From Burkholderiales bacterium (lineage in GTDB: Bacteria; Pseudomonadota; Gammaproteobacteria; Burkholderiales; Burkholderiaceae): DNA of 64,000 nucleotides. Below the pieces are notes generated by a model that made no database searches, was not told the DNA's origin, and saw only the letters and a list, made by a program, of their open reading frames with translations. The translations under genes and the position numbers were made by a program. Shown piece by piece: positions 46,715-55,235 of the stretch. The first letter of the stretch is position 1; each line of letters opens with the position of its first letter. Location of the stretch: positions 1-64,000 of the forward strand of contig CANBUA010000001.1 of assembly GCA_947372535.1 (NCBI GenBank). The letters run 5' to 3'.

Positions 46715-47041
46715 TCAGCGCCCCACGTTCGGCGGCAACTCCAACCGGGCGACGACCTCGCCACCGATCAGGTGCTTGTGCACGATCTCTTCGATGTCGG
46801 CGTTGTCCAGGAAGGTGTACCACGTGCCTTCGGGGTACACCACCGCCACCGGGCCGCCAGCGCAGCGGTCCAGGCAACCAGCCTTGTTGACCCGAACCTT
46901 GCCGACGCCATTGGCGCCGGCGGTGGCCACCAGCTTCTTGCAGTGGTCGAAACCTTCCTTGGCGCCATGGTTGGCACAACAGTCCTCACCCTCCACGCGC
47001 TGGTTGAGGCAGAAAAAGATGTGGCGCTCGTAATAGCTCAT
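46715..47041 (-). CDS. (2Fe-2S) thioredoxin-like ferredoxin
   Basis: A 108-residue thioredoxin-fold ferredoxin (COG3411 type). It opens YERHIFFCLNQR and has a later CCANHG pair and an AGCLDRC segment, matching cluster-ligating cysteines of this family. It probably transfers electrons, but the partner is unknown. It is packed between the VanZ-like gene (nine bases) and the hydrolase gene (four bases). Confidence 0.88.
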   Translation of the reverse strand: MSYYERHIFFCLNQRVEGEDCCANHGAKEGFDHCKKLVATAGANGVGKVRVNKAGCLDRCAGGPVAVVYPEGTWYTFLDNADIEEIVHKHLIGGEVVARLELPPNVGR

Positions 47042-47050
47042 GGCCCGATT

Positions 47051-48199
47051 TTAGGCGTTGCGGCCCACCAGGCGGCTGACCAGCCACAGGAAAGCCGCAT
47101 AAGGCCAAAGGAGACCGAACCAGCGGGCCAGCCCGTGGAAGCGGATGAAGCGCCCGTTCTCCCAGGCTTGCAGGGTCTGCGCGTAATAGGGGTCGGACGG
47201 CACTTGGTGCACCAGCCAGACCATCGCAGCCAACACCACCAGGCCCACGATGGTGGCGGTCACCCGGCTGCGGTAGACCAGCAGCGCGCCGCCCATCGCA
47301 CCCACGGACAAGCCGACCAGCACCGGCAAGCTGAGCCAGGTCAAGGCATGCTCAGGGCCGTAATTCATGGCCATGGACAAGGTCGTCCCTGCAACGGCAA
47401 TCAACCACGCACCCACCAGCAAGACCAGGCGCAAGGCCGGCGGGCGGGCCAGCGCGCAGGCAACGGCCATGGGCGCCAGCAGGCCCAGCGCCACGATCGC
47501 CGAATCACGCATCGGGAACCACCACACCTGGGTCGCATCGGCCATCGCGAGGCCGGGCCATTGGCTGTTCAGGAAGACGCCCAGCAAGTCGTCATCGGGC
47601 ATCAGGAAGGCCTGCAAGGGCGTGCCCTCCGACCAATCGAGCAGCATCCAGTGCAAGGTGGGCCACAACTGCCCCTCGGCCAGGGGCAGCGGCGGCGGGA
47701 ACAGCAAACCCAGCGGCCACAGCCACAGCAGCGTCAGCCCCACGCTGGCCTGCGGGATGAACCAGCGCTCGCGCCAGCGGTGCCACCAATCCAGCAGCCC
47801 CAGCGCCTGGGCGGTCAGGGCCGCCAGCACGCCCCAGGCCGCGCCCAAGGTGTTGAGCGTCCAGTCCGAGATCGAGGGCACCCGGCCGGGCAAGGTGAAC
47901 TGGATCAGCTCCAGGGTGTAGGACAGGGCCGAGCAGCACAGCAGTGTGATCAACGCGCTGGCGGCCGGCGGGGTGTCGCTGCGCAACCAGGCCACGCAGA
48001 ACACGGCGCCCAGGGGGATGTAGCCCAGCAGATTGCCGATCAGGTCGGAGGTGTACTCCATCCGCAGTCGGGGCAGCACCCAACTGAAGTTGCCGGTGGC
48101 CGGCCAGTGCCAGCCCGTCCAGGGGTGCAGCGTCGCGTAGACGACGAGCGTCATGGCCACCCACGTCAGTGGCCAGGCGGTGGTGCGGTGAAGGCTCAT
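47051..48199 (-). CDS. VanZ-like membrane protein
   Basis: A 382-residue polytopic membrane protein with about nine or ten hydrophobic segments. The N-terminal half (SDLIGNLLGYIPLG...ELIQFTLPGRVPSISDWTLNTLG) is the VanZ-like domain; the C-terminal half is an extra hydrophobic region common in betaproteobacterial members. VanZ affects teicoplanin sensitivity in enterococci, but the role of Gram-negative relatives is unknown. It follows hemJ after 21 bases and precedes the ferredoxin. Confidence 0.85.
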   Translation of the reverse strand: MSLHRTTAWPLTWVAMTLVVYATLHPWTGWHWPATGNFSWVLPRLRMEYTSDLIGNLLGYIPLGAVFCVAWLRSDTPPAASALITLLCCSALSYTLELIQFTLPGRVPSISDWTLNTLGAAWGVLAALTAQALGLLDWWHRWRERWFIPQASVGLTLLWLWPLGLLFPPPLPLAEGQLWPTLHWMLLDWSEGTPLQAFLMPDDDLLGVFLNSQWPGLAMADATQVWWFPMRDSAIVALGLLAPMAVACALARPPALRLVLLVGAWLIAVAGTTLSMAMNYGPEHALTWLSLPVLVGLSVGAMGGALLVYRSRVTATIVGLVVLAAMVWLVHQVPSDPYYAQTLQAWENGRFIRFHGLARWFGLLWPYAAFLWLVSRLVGRNA

Positions 48200-48220
48200 G
48201 GCAAGGCCAGATCAAGGCCT

Positions 48221-48661
48221 TTAGAAAGGCTTGACCACGACCAGTATGACGGCGACGGCGAACAGGATGACAGAGACCTCGTTGAAGATCCGATAGAACA
48301 CGTGGGTACGTCGGTTCTTGAGTTGCTCGAACTCATACAGGAAGCGGCGGCACAGGTATTGGTAACCCAGCGCCAGGGCGACAACACCCAGCTTGGCGTG
48401 AAGCCAGCCATTGCCCGGGCCCTCTTTGCCCACACCGAACTTCAGCCACATCAGGATGCCGAACGCCAAGGCGGGCACCATCAGCAGATTGGTGAATTGG
48501 TAGAGCTTGCGGGCCATGAGCAGCAGGCGTTCGCGTTCGACATGGCTGTCCGGGCCCACCTGAGCCAGGTTGACATACAGACGTGGCAGATAGAACAAGC
48601 CGGCGAACCAGCTGGCCACGAAGATGATATGCAACGCCTTGATCCAGAGCATGCGCTGCAT
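48221..48661 (-). CDS. hemJ: Protoporphyrinogen oxidase HemJ
   Basis: A 146-residue membrane protein with four hydrophobic segments, matching HemJ (UPF0093, often mislabelled CopD). Diagnostic parts are LWIKALHIIFVASWFAGLFYLPRLYV at the N-terminus (with the conserved His) and HAKLGVVA in the second half. It oxidises protoporphyrinogen IX late in heme synthesis. It is divergent from hemB, the second heme pathway gene. The start at 48661 is the first ATG of the conserved region; a small-RNA/leader unit ends 65 bases upstream. Confidence 0.9.
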   Translation of the reverse strand: MQRMLWIKALHIIFVASWFAGLFYLPRLYVNLAQVGPDSHVERERLLLMARKLYQFTNLLMVPALAFGILMWLKFGVGKEGPGNGWLHAKLGVVALALGYQYLCRRFLYEFEQLKNRRTHVFYRIFNEVSVILFAVAVILVVVKPF

Positions 48662-48725
48662 TATGAGCCCCGCCCACTGACCCGCTGTGTTGTCTGTCCG
48701 ATACGTGACAAAAATGCGGCGGGAC

Positions 48726-48756
48726 AAAAAAAAGAGCCCCGGCGTTGGCCGGGGCT
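48726..48756 (-). terminator. Intrinsic terminator of the candidate small RNA
   Basis: A perfect 9-bp stem AGCCCCGGC/GCCGGGGCT with a 4-base loop (48735-48756) is followed on the minus strand by eight U residues (48733-48726). No minus-strand protein gene lies upstream that it could serve. Confidence 0.9.
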
Positions 48757-48840
48757 TTGAAGCCTTAACGCTGTCATCACGGTAAGGCACCTGCTCAGGG
48801 AGGAAAAGCAGGGAATGAAGGCCCGAAGGCGTATCATCCG
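48726..48840 (-). ncRNA. Candidate small RNA (about 115 nt), or hemJ 5' leader with attenuator
   Basis: On the minus strand a strong promoter, about 115 transcribed bases and an intrinsic terminator are lined up with no gene in between. The RNA would fold into four hairpins: SL1 (48837-48815, UUCG loop), SL2 (48812-48790, 6-bp CCUGCU/AGCAGG stem with an 11-base loop displaying CCUCCC), SL3 (48788-48762, GCCUUA/UAAGGC stem) and SL4, the terminator. The CCUCCC loop is complementary to Shine-Dalgarno sequences, as in several proteobacterial sRNAs. Since hemJ starts 65 bases beyond the terminator, a cis-acting leader is the alternative reading. Confidence 0.7.
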
Positions 48841-48846
48841 AGGTCG

Positions 48847-48875
48847 ATTATAGACTGGTTCTTAAACCATGCCCA
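48847..48875 (-). promoter_or_regulatory. Sigma-70-type promoter of the candidate small RNA
   Basis: On the minus strand the -35 TGGGCA (48875-48870) and a perfect -10 TATAAT (48852-48847) are separated by 17 bases. Transcription would start near 48840. Confidence 0.7.
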
Positions 48876-48945
48876 GCGCTTATGTCCGAAATCAATAATA
48901 TGGGCTTGTTTTTCCGCTGTGCTTTGCATTCCTTCACATCTTTGA

Positions 48946-49959
<1,014 letters not shown>

Positions 49960-49988
49960 CAAGCCAGGCCTGAGGGCTGGGGGGTGGT

Positions 49989-51218
49989 GTGCGGTTTTTT
50001 CTGATTCAAGACGGCTTTACCGAGCTCGATGCCTGGCCCACCAGCCTGCCCGCCCATGGCTTTTTATGGGTCACCAGCGGGCGGCGGGAATTCGAGGTGC
50101 AGCTCGGCGACATCCAGGCACACCTGCAAAGCCTGGCGGGTGGCACGCTGGTCGATCTGCACGTCACCGACCTGCTGAACCCACAGCTGCCCTCGCAGTA
50201 CGACTACACCTCCTGGTACGACCTGATGGTCTTCCGACGCTTGGCGGCGGGCACCGGTACCGAGCGCCTGTTCCTGGACGACGCTCAGGGCACGGCGTCC
50301 TCCGCGCGCCAGGCACTGGCCAGCATCGACACCAGCCCGGTGGGCTTCGCGTTGTTTGACCGTGTGCTGCTGACGGTGCACCCGGCCGATTGCTCGGTGC
50401 GGGATTTCTTCGTCAACCGACTCAGCCAGATCGGCGCGGCCGTCATGCGCGGCGAGACCGGCGCCGGCCACAGCGCCTCGCCACGCATGGAGCCGTCCAT
50501 GCGCGACCCGGATGACGATGCCGACGAGCACCTTCACCTGGGGCAACTGAGCAGCGGCCTGGCCGAGCTGAACCCCACCCCGCGTGGCGTGGCCAGCCGC
50601 ATGCCCACCGGCCCGGCCGACCTGATGCTGCGCGTGATCAACCACATGGTCGACAGTTACCTGGATTTGCGCCGCCTGCTGACGCGCCAGTTCGGCTACC
50701 TGCAGCACGAGCTGCTGGCCAGCAACAGCCGGTTCACCAGTTGGCAGGCCCTGCTCGAATCGCGCAATGCCCTGCACCTGCTGGAAGACACCTGCGAGGA
50801 CCAGCGGAGCGCCGTGCAGGAATGGATCGACGCACTGGACGAGTGGCCCATCCCGGCCGAGCCTGCTGCCGCGCGCGAACGAGAACTGCTGCGCGTGCGC
50901 TCCAAGGACGTCCACGAACACATCGACCGGGTGCTCACGCATGTGCGGCGCCTGGAGAGCTCGGCCGAGAGCGCGGTGCAGATGCATTTTTCGGCGCAGG
51001 GCAGCCGCACCAACGAGATCATGCGCACGCTCACGGTGCTGACCGCCGTGTTCCTGCCCTTGAACCTGATCACCGGCATTTTCGGCATGAACTTCGATGC
51101 GCTGCCGCTGATCCACTCGGCCAAAGGCTTCGTGCTGGCCATGATGCTGATGCTGCTGGTGGGCATCGGCCTGGTGACGCTGTTCTGGCGAAAACGCTAC
51201 CTGGGCGAGGACCGCTGA
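49989..51218 (+). CDS. corA: CorA family divalent cation transporter
   Basis: A 409-residue transporter. Two C-terminal transmembrane segments (about 350-370 and 380-400) carry the signature GMN motif (FGMNFDALP) in the pore loop between them, so Mg2+ or a related divalent cation is the likely substrate. The long N-terminal domain is cytoplasmic. An insertion of about 45 residues rich in Asp and Glu (about 155-200) lies in the cytoplasmic domain. The start is GTG; the sequence before it is G-rich. It lies 30 bases after hemB. Confidence 0.88.
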   Translation: MRFFLIQDGFTELDAWPTSLPAHGFLWVTSGRREFEVQLGDIQAHLQSLAGGTLVDLHVTDLLNPQLPSQYDYTSWYDLMVFRRLAAGTGTERLFLDDAQGTASSARQALASIDTSPVGFALFDRVLLTVHPADCSVRDFFVNRLSQIGAAVMRGETGAGHSASPRMEPSMRDPDDDADEHLHLGQLSSGLAELNPTPRGVASRMPTGPADLMLRVINHMVDSYLDLRRLLTRQFGYLQHELLASNSRFTSWQALLESRNALHLLEDTCEDQRSAVQEWIDALDEWPIPAEPAAARERELLRVRSKDVHEHIDRVLTHVRRLESSAESAVQMHFSAQGSRTNEIMRTLTVLTAVFLPLNLITGIFGMNFDALPLIHSAKGFVLAMMLMLLVGIGLVTLFWRKRYLGEDR

Positions 51219-51247
51219 GCGGCGGCCCCTGACCCGGCCACCCAGGC

Positions 51248-52063
51248 TCAGCCCTGGCGGGCCAGCACCTCGCGGGCCAGGCACAGATCGTCCCAGCTCA
51301 AGGCCTTGTCGGCCGGGTTGCGCAGCAAATAAGCCGGGTGGTAGGTGACGACCACCGGCACGCCCTGGTACTCGTGCACGCGGCCCCGCAGCTTGCCGAT
51401 GGGCTCGCTGGAGCGCAAGAGCGATTGCACGGCAAAACGCCCCATGGCCAAGATCAGGCGCGGCTGCACCAGTTGCACCTGGCGGATCAGGTAGGGCTCG
51501 CACTGGGCGACCTCTTCGGGCAAGGGGTTGCGGTTGCCCGGGGGACGGCACTTGATCACGTTGGCGATGTAGACCTGGCGCTCGGCGTCGGCCTCGCTGC
51601 GGGTCAGCCCGACCGCGGTGAGCATGCGGTCAAGCAACTGCCCGGCACGGCCCACGAAGGGCTCGCCGAGCCGATCCTCTTGCTCGCCCGGGGCTTCGCC
51701 CACGATCATCCAGCGGGCCTGCTCGTGGCCCACGCCGAACACCGTCTGGCGGCGGCCCTTGCACAAGCCGCAGGCCTCGCAGCCGGCCACCGTCTGGCGC
51801 AGCTCAGGCCAGTCCATGGTGGCGATGCCTTCGGGGTCCTTGCCCAGGCGCTGCGGGGCGGCCGAAGCCAGCACCGTTGAGACGGACTGGAACGACTCGC
51901 GGGCGGTTGGGGGGCGCGAAGGGGGCGCAGGGGCTGGCGGCGCAGCTTCGGTTTGAGCGGGGGCAACAGGGGCAGCCGTGACGGCTTCAGGCGCGGGCGG
52001 CCAGAAATGCTGCACGCCCATCTCACGCAACATGCCCACCTGGCGGTCAGTCCAGCGTGGCAT
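51248..52063 (-). CDS. Uracil-DNA glycosylase, family 4
   Basis: A 271-residue 4Fe-4S uracil-DNA glycosylase that removes uracil from DNA. An N-terminal extension of about 75 residues, rich in Pro and Ala, precedes the catalytic domain. CEACGLC starts the cluster-ligating set; VGEAPGEQEDRLGEPFVG is the GEAPG active-site motif, with NVIKCRPPGNRNP and HPAYLLRNP following. It overlaps the end of rimI by 17 bases. Confidence 0.93.
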   Translation of the reverse strand: MPRWTDRQVGMLREMGVQHFWPPAPEAVTAAPVAPAQTEAAPPAPAPPSRPPTARESFQSVSTVLASAAPQRLGKDPEGIATMDWPELRQTVAGCEACGLCKGRRQTVFGVGHEQARWMIVGEAPGEQEDRLGEPFVGRAGQLLDRMLTAVGLTRSEADAERQVYIANVIKCRPPGNRNPLPEEVAQCEPYLIRQVQLVQPRLILAMGRFAVQSLLRSSEPIGKLRGRVHEYQGVPVVVTYHPAYLLRNPADKALSWDDLCLAREVLARQG

Positions 52064-52526
52064 CGGGCACCTCCTGCTTCATCACCAGGGCGTCTTCGCG
52101 GCCGCCGACATCGGGGTAATAGTGCTTGCGAAGGCTGATGTCCTGGTAGCCCTGCGCTGTGTAGAGCGCCCGCGCGCCCGTGTTGCTGGGCCGCACCTCC
52201 AGCCAGATGGCCTGGAGGTGGTGAGCCTGGCACAGCTCGACCAGGCGGTCGAGCATCCAGCGTGCGACCCCCTGCCGGTGCCAACGGCTGGCCACGGCGA
52301 TGTTGAGCAGGTGCAGCTCGTCGACGCCGAACATGCAGACGCATACTCCGGCGATCTCCTGATCGGGCGTGCACAGCACCCGCATCCAGTAACCGCTGCC
52401 CAGCGACGAGGCGTAGTTGTCCGCGTTCCAGGCGTGGATGGGGTGGCGGCAGGCGGCCTGCTCCAACTCGCAAACGGTGGTGATGTCGGCGCGTGTCATG
52501 GGGCGCCAGGTCCAGCCGGCCTTCAT
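52047..52526 (-). CDS. rimI: Ribosomal protein S18 alanine N-acetyltransferase
   Basis: A 159-residue GNAT acetyltransferase that acetylates the N-terminus of ribosomal protein S18. The LLNIAVASRWHRQGVARWML segment is motif A with the acetyl-CoA loop, and LEVRPSNTGARALYTAQGY is typical of RimI. It overlaps tsaB by four bases, a conserved arrangement. Confidence 0.93.
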   Translation of the reverse strand: MKAGWTWRPMTRADITTVCELEQAACRHPIHAWNADNYASSLGSGYWMRVLCTPDQEIAGVCVCMFGVDELHLLNIAVASRWHRQGVARWMLDRLVELCQAHHLQAIWLEVRPSNTGARALYTAQGYQDISLRKHYYPDVGGREDALVMKQEVPDATLD

Positions 52527-53272
52527 GTCAGGGCGCCCTGTCGCCGCTCGGCGGTGGTCTGGGCGACTTTGTCGCGCACGTACAAAGGCAAGGCCAGGGC
52601 GGCGTCGATCTGCTCACCTTGCCGCCAGGCCGCCACGGCCAGTGTGGCCAAGGCTTCGCCGGCGGGCGCGGCCTGAGTCACGCCCACGCCCTGCAAGGCT
52701 TGAAAACAATCCGGATACGCCAGGAGCGCACTGCCGGCGGCCAAGCGCACCTGGCCGGCCAGCACTTGTTCGCTCAGGTGCGCCAGAGGCCATAACTGGG
52801 GGGCCGCGTCGGCATGCCAACGTTGCGCGGCCTCATCCCAGGTGTAGGCCGCGGCGTAGACCTCGCTCATGCGGGCATCTTGCAAGACCCACAGGCGCGC
52901 GGTGGGCTCGGCGATCAAGGCCTGGGCCAGCCCGGGCGATTGCACGCGGGCCGATTCGGCCACCGCCATGAGGGTGTCGAGCGCCAGCACGGGCTTGTCC
53001 AGGCCCAAGGCCAGCCCCTGGGTGATGGCGCAGGCTGTGCGCAGGCCGGTGAAAGCGCCAGGCCCGCGGCCAAAGGCCAGCGCGTCCAGGTCGGCCCAAG
53101 TCACCCCGGCTTCCGCCATCAAGGCCTGTACACCGGGCAAGGTGCTGCTGGATGCCTGTGCACCACCGGCCAGCGCACGCACGTGACAGCGCCCACGCAC
53201 CCAAAGGGCCAGGTGAACCACTTCGGTGGCGGTGTCCATGGCCAGCAGGCAGGTGGGATCGGTCGGGAACAT
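52523..53272 (-). CDS. tsaB: tRNA threonylcarbamoyladenosine biosynthesis protein TsaB
   Basis: A 249-residue ASKHA-fold protein, partner of TsaD in making the t6A base of tRNA. The N-terminal LAMDTATEVVHLAL and the GRGPGAFTGLRTAC loop are diagnostic. It heads the tsaB-rimI-udg operon. TsaC, which makes the threonylcarbamoyl-AMP, is also in the window (56713-57774). Confidence 0.95.
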   Translation of the reverse strand: MFPTDPTCLLAMDTATEVVHLALWVRGRCHVRALAGGAQASSSTLPGVQALMAEAGVTWADLDALAFGRGPGAFTGLRTACAITQGLALGLDKPVLALDTLMAVAESARVQSPGLAQALIAEPTARLWVLQDARMSEVYAAAYTWDEAAQRWHADAAPQLWPLAHLSEQVLAGQVRLAAGSALLAYPDCFQALQGVGVTQAAPAGEALATLAVAAWRQGEQIDAALALPLYVRDKVAQTTAERRQGALT

Positions 53273-53325
53273 AGGGCGCCAGTGTAGCGAGTCGCCCGGC
53301 AGTGGCCGCCCCTATGATGCGGGGC

Positions 53326-54906
53326 ATGCCCCTCCTGTGTTGTCTTGTGCGCTCCACCTTCGCCGCTCGCATGGCCATCTCCCTGGTGATGCTGGCCAGC
53401 GTCCCCCAGGCCCAGGCACTCAGCCTGGATGGGACGGCCTCCCTGCCCTCGGCCAGCCCGGCCCCCTGGCCACCCGCCATCAACCAGGCCCTCAAGGCTG
53501 CCGGGTTGCCGCAGTCGTCCTTGTCGGCGTGGGTGCAGCCGGTGGACCAGCGCACGCCCCGCCTGGCCATCGCCCCGGACACGCCCCGGCAGATGGCCTC
53601 GGTGATGAAGCTGCTGACCACCGGGGTGGCGCTGCGCACGCTGGGCCCGGCCTTCAGCTGGGAAACCTGGACAGCGCTGTCGGGCCCGCTTGATGCGAAT
53701 GGCGTGCTGCACGGCGATGTGCTGATCAAAGCCAGCGGTGACCCCAGCCTGGACGGCATGCGCCTGAACGCCGCCTTGCAGCAGTGGCGTGAGGCGGGCT
53801 TGCGCGAGATCCAGGGCGATGTCCGGGTGGACCGGTCCGTGATGAGCCTGGCACCGCACGACCCGGCGGCCTTCGACCATCAGGCGCTCAAGCCCTACAA
53901 CGCCGGGGCCGATGCCTTCTTGCTGGCGCACGGTGCCGTCAGCCTGATGTGGCGCATCGACACCAGCCGACCAGGCTGGGCGCAACTGAGCTTGAATCCG
54001 CCCTTGGCGGGCGTCCAGCTTGATGCCCAGGTCAAGCTGGCCCCGGCGTCAGTGCCCTGCGGCGCCTGGCGCGAGGCCTTGTCGCTCCAGGTCAGCGGCG
54101 CCCCCGCCGTGGCCGAGGGGCAGGCCCTGCCGCCGCGTACCCTCCAGGTCCGCGGCACCTACCCCAGCGCCTGCGGCAATCAGGGCTGGCCCATCCTCTG
54201 GCCGCAGGCTCAAGCCCTGGAGCACAGCGCCCGCACTTGGCAAGCCGCTTGGCAGCAACTGGGTGGCAGCCTCAAAGGCGTGGTACGTGACGGCGTCTGG
54301 CCAGCCGGCACCGTGCCCTGGGTCAAATGGACATCGCCACCGCTGGCCGAGGTCATCCGCGACATCAACAAGTACAGCAACAACGTGATGGCGCGCCAGC
54401 TCTTCCTGACGCTGGGGCGCGGCGACGATGGCGCACCCGCCACCATTGAGCGCGCGCGTTCGGTCGTGACCAGTCATGTGCGCGATGCCACACGGCGGCC
54501 CGGCGAGCACAACAGCCCCTGCGATGGCCGCGATGCGCTGGTGCTGGACAACGGTGCGGGCCTCTCACGCACCGAGGCCACCACGACGCGTTGTCTGGCG
54601 CGCTGGATCGAGCTCATGTGGGCTGACCCGCTCATGCCGGAATGGCTGGCATCGCTGCCGGTGGCGGGCGTCGATGGCACGGCCAAACGCATGGTCAACG
54701 CGGTGGGCCGCGCCCACCTCAAGACCGGCTCGCTTGATGACGCCACCGCCTTGGCGGGTGTGGTGCAGGACGAGGCGGGCCAGCGTTTGATCGTGATCGC
54801 CGTGGTCAACGATCCGAAGGCCGAGGCCGCCCGCCCGGTGCTGCAGGCCGTGCTGGGCTGGGCCGCTGCCAGCCAGAGCACCGCTGCTCCAGGGAGCGCG
54901 CCATGA
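53326..54906 (+). CDS. dacB: D-alanyl-D-alanine carboxypeptidase/endopeptidase (PBP4)
   Basis: A 526-residue PBP4-type enzyme (S13 family), periplasmic. A signal peptide ends near PQAQA. Active-site motifs are SVMK (Ser-x-x-Lys), a YSNN (SxN) and KTG near the C-terminus (LKTGS). The insert domain typical of S13 lies between the first two. Starts at 53314 and 53317 are equally possible; the chosen one gives a 25-28-residue signal peptide. It overlaps the SemiSWEET gene by four bases. Confidence 0.93.
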   Translation: MPLLCCLVRSTFAARMAISLVMLASVPQAQALSLDGTASLPSASPAPWPPAINQALKAAGLPQSSLSAWVQPVDQRTPRLAIAPDTPRQMASVMKLLTTGVALRTLGPAFSWETWTALSGPLDANGVLHGDVLIKASGDPSLDGMRLNAALQQWREAGLREIQGDVRVDRSVMSLAPHDPAAFDHQALKPYNAGADAFLLAHGAVSLMWRIDTSRPGWAQLSLNPPLAGVQLDAQVKLAPASVPCGAWREALSLQVSGAPAVAEGQALPPRTLQVRGTYPSACGNQGWPILWPQAQALEHSARTWQAAWQQLGGSLKGVVRDGVWPAGTVPWVKWTSPPLAEVIRDINKYSNNVMARQLFLTLGRGDDGAPATIERARSVVTSHVRDATRRPGEHNSPCDGRDALVLDNGAGLSRTEATTTRCLARWIELMWADPLMPEWLASLPVAGVDGTAKRMVNAVGRAHLKTGSLDDATALAGVVQDEAGQRLIVIAVVNDPKAEAARPVLQAVLGWAAASQSTAAPGSAP

Positions 54907-55196
54907 TGAGCTTGTCTGTGACATGGATCAACGCGCTAGACGCCCGCGTGATCGAGGGCATCGGTAGCCTGGCCGCCACGCTCACCACGGTGTCCTTCTT
55001 GCCGCAGGCCTGGCTGACCTTTCGCACGCGCGATGTCAGCGGGATCTCGCTGGGCATGTACAGCGCCTTCACGGTAGGCGTGGCGATGTGGCTGATCTAC
55101 GGCCTGGCCAAAGGCTCCTGGCCGATGACGGTGGCCAATGGGATCACCTTGAGCCTGGCCATCGCGATCCTGGGGATGAAGCTGCGCTTTGGCTGA
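54903..55196 (+). CDS. SemiSWEET sugar transporter
   Basis: A 97-residue membrane protein with three transmembrane helices, the half-transporter size of bacterial SemiSWEETs, which work as dimers. The PQ motif is in the first helix (SFLPQAW), and the VSGISLGMY segment follows, both diagnostic. The ATG overlaps the dacB stop. The substrate is probably a small sugar; it cannot be read from the sequence. Confidence 0.92.
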   Translation: MMSLSVTWINALDARVIEGIGSLAATLTTVSFLPQAWLTFRTRDVSGISLGMYSAFTVGVAMWLIYGLAKGSWPMTVANGITLSLAIAILGMKLRFG

Positions 55197-55209
55197 AGCC
55201 AAGCGTAGC

Positions 55210-55227
55210 GGGCTGCCTGAGCAGCCC
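55210..55227. other. Perfect hairpin between convergent genes
   Basis: A 7-bp GGGCTGC/GCAGCCC stem with a CTGA loop lies in the 39-base gap between the SemiSWEET gene and the convergent SGNH-type gene. No T tract follows on either strand, so it is at best a weak bidirectional terminator. Confidence 0.45.
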
Positions 55228-55235
55228 TAGAACCA

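Noticed and set aside
46565..48760. Open frame of 731 codons on the plus strand opposite the VanZ-like, ferredoxin and hemJ genes
   Set aside because: Spans three well-supported genes on the other strand and has low-complexity shadow composition.
48815..48853. Twelve-codon plus-strand ORF preceded by GGGAGG, opposite the candidate small RNA
   Set aside because: The SD-like sequence is only the complement of the CCUCCC loop; no promoter or conservation evidence was available.
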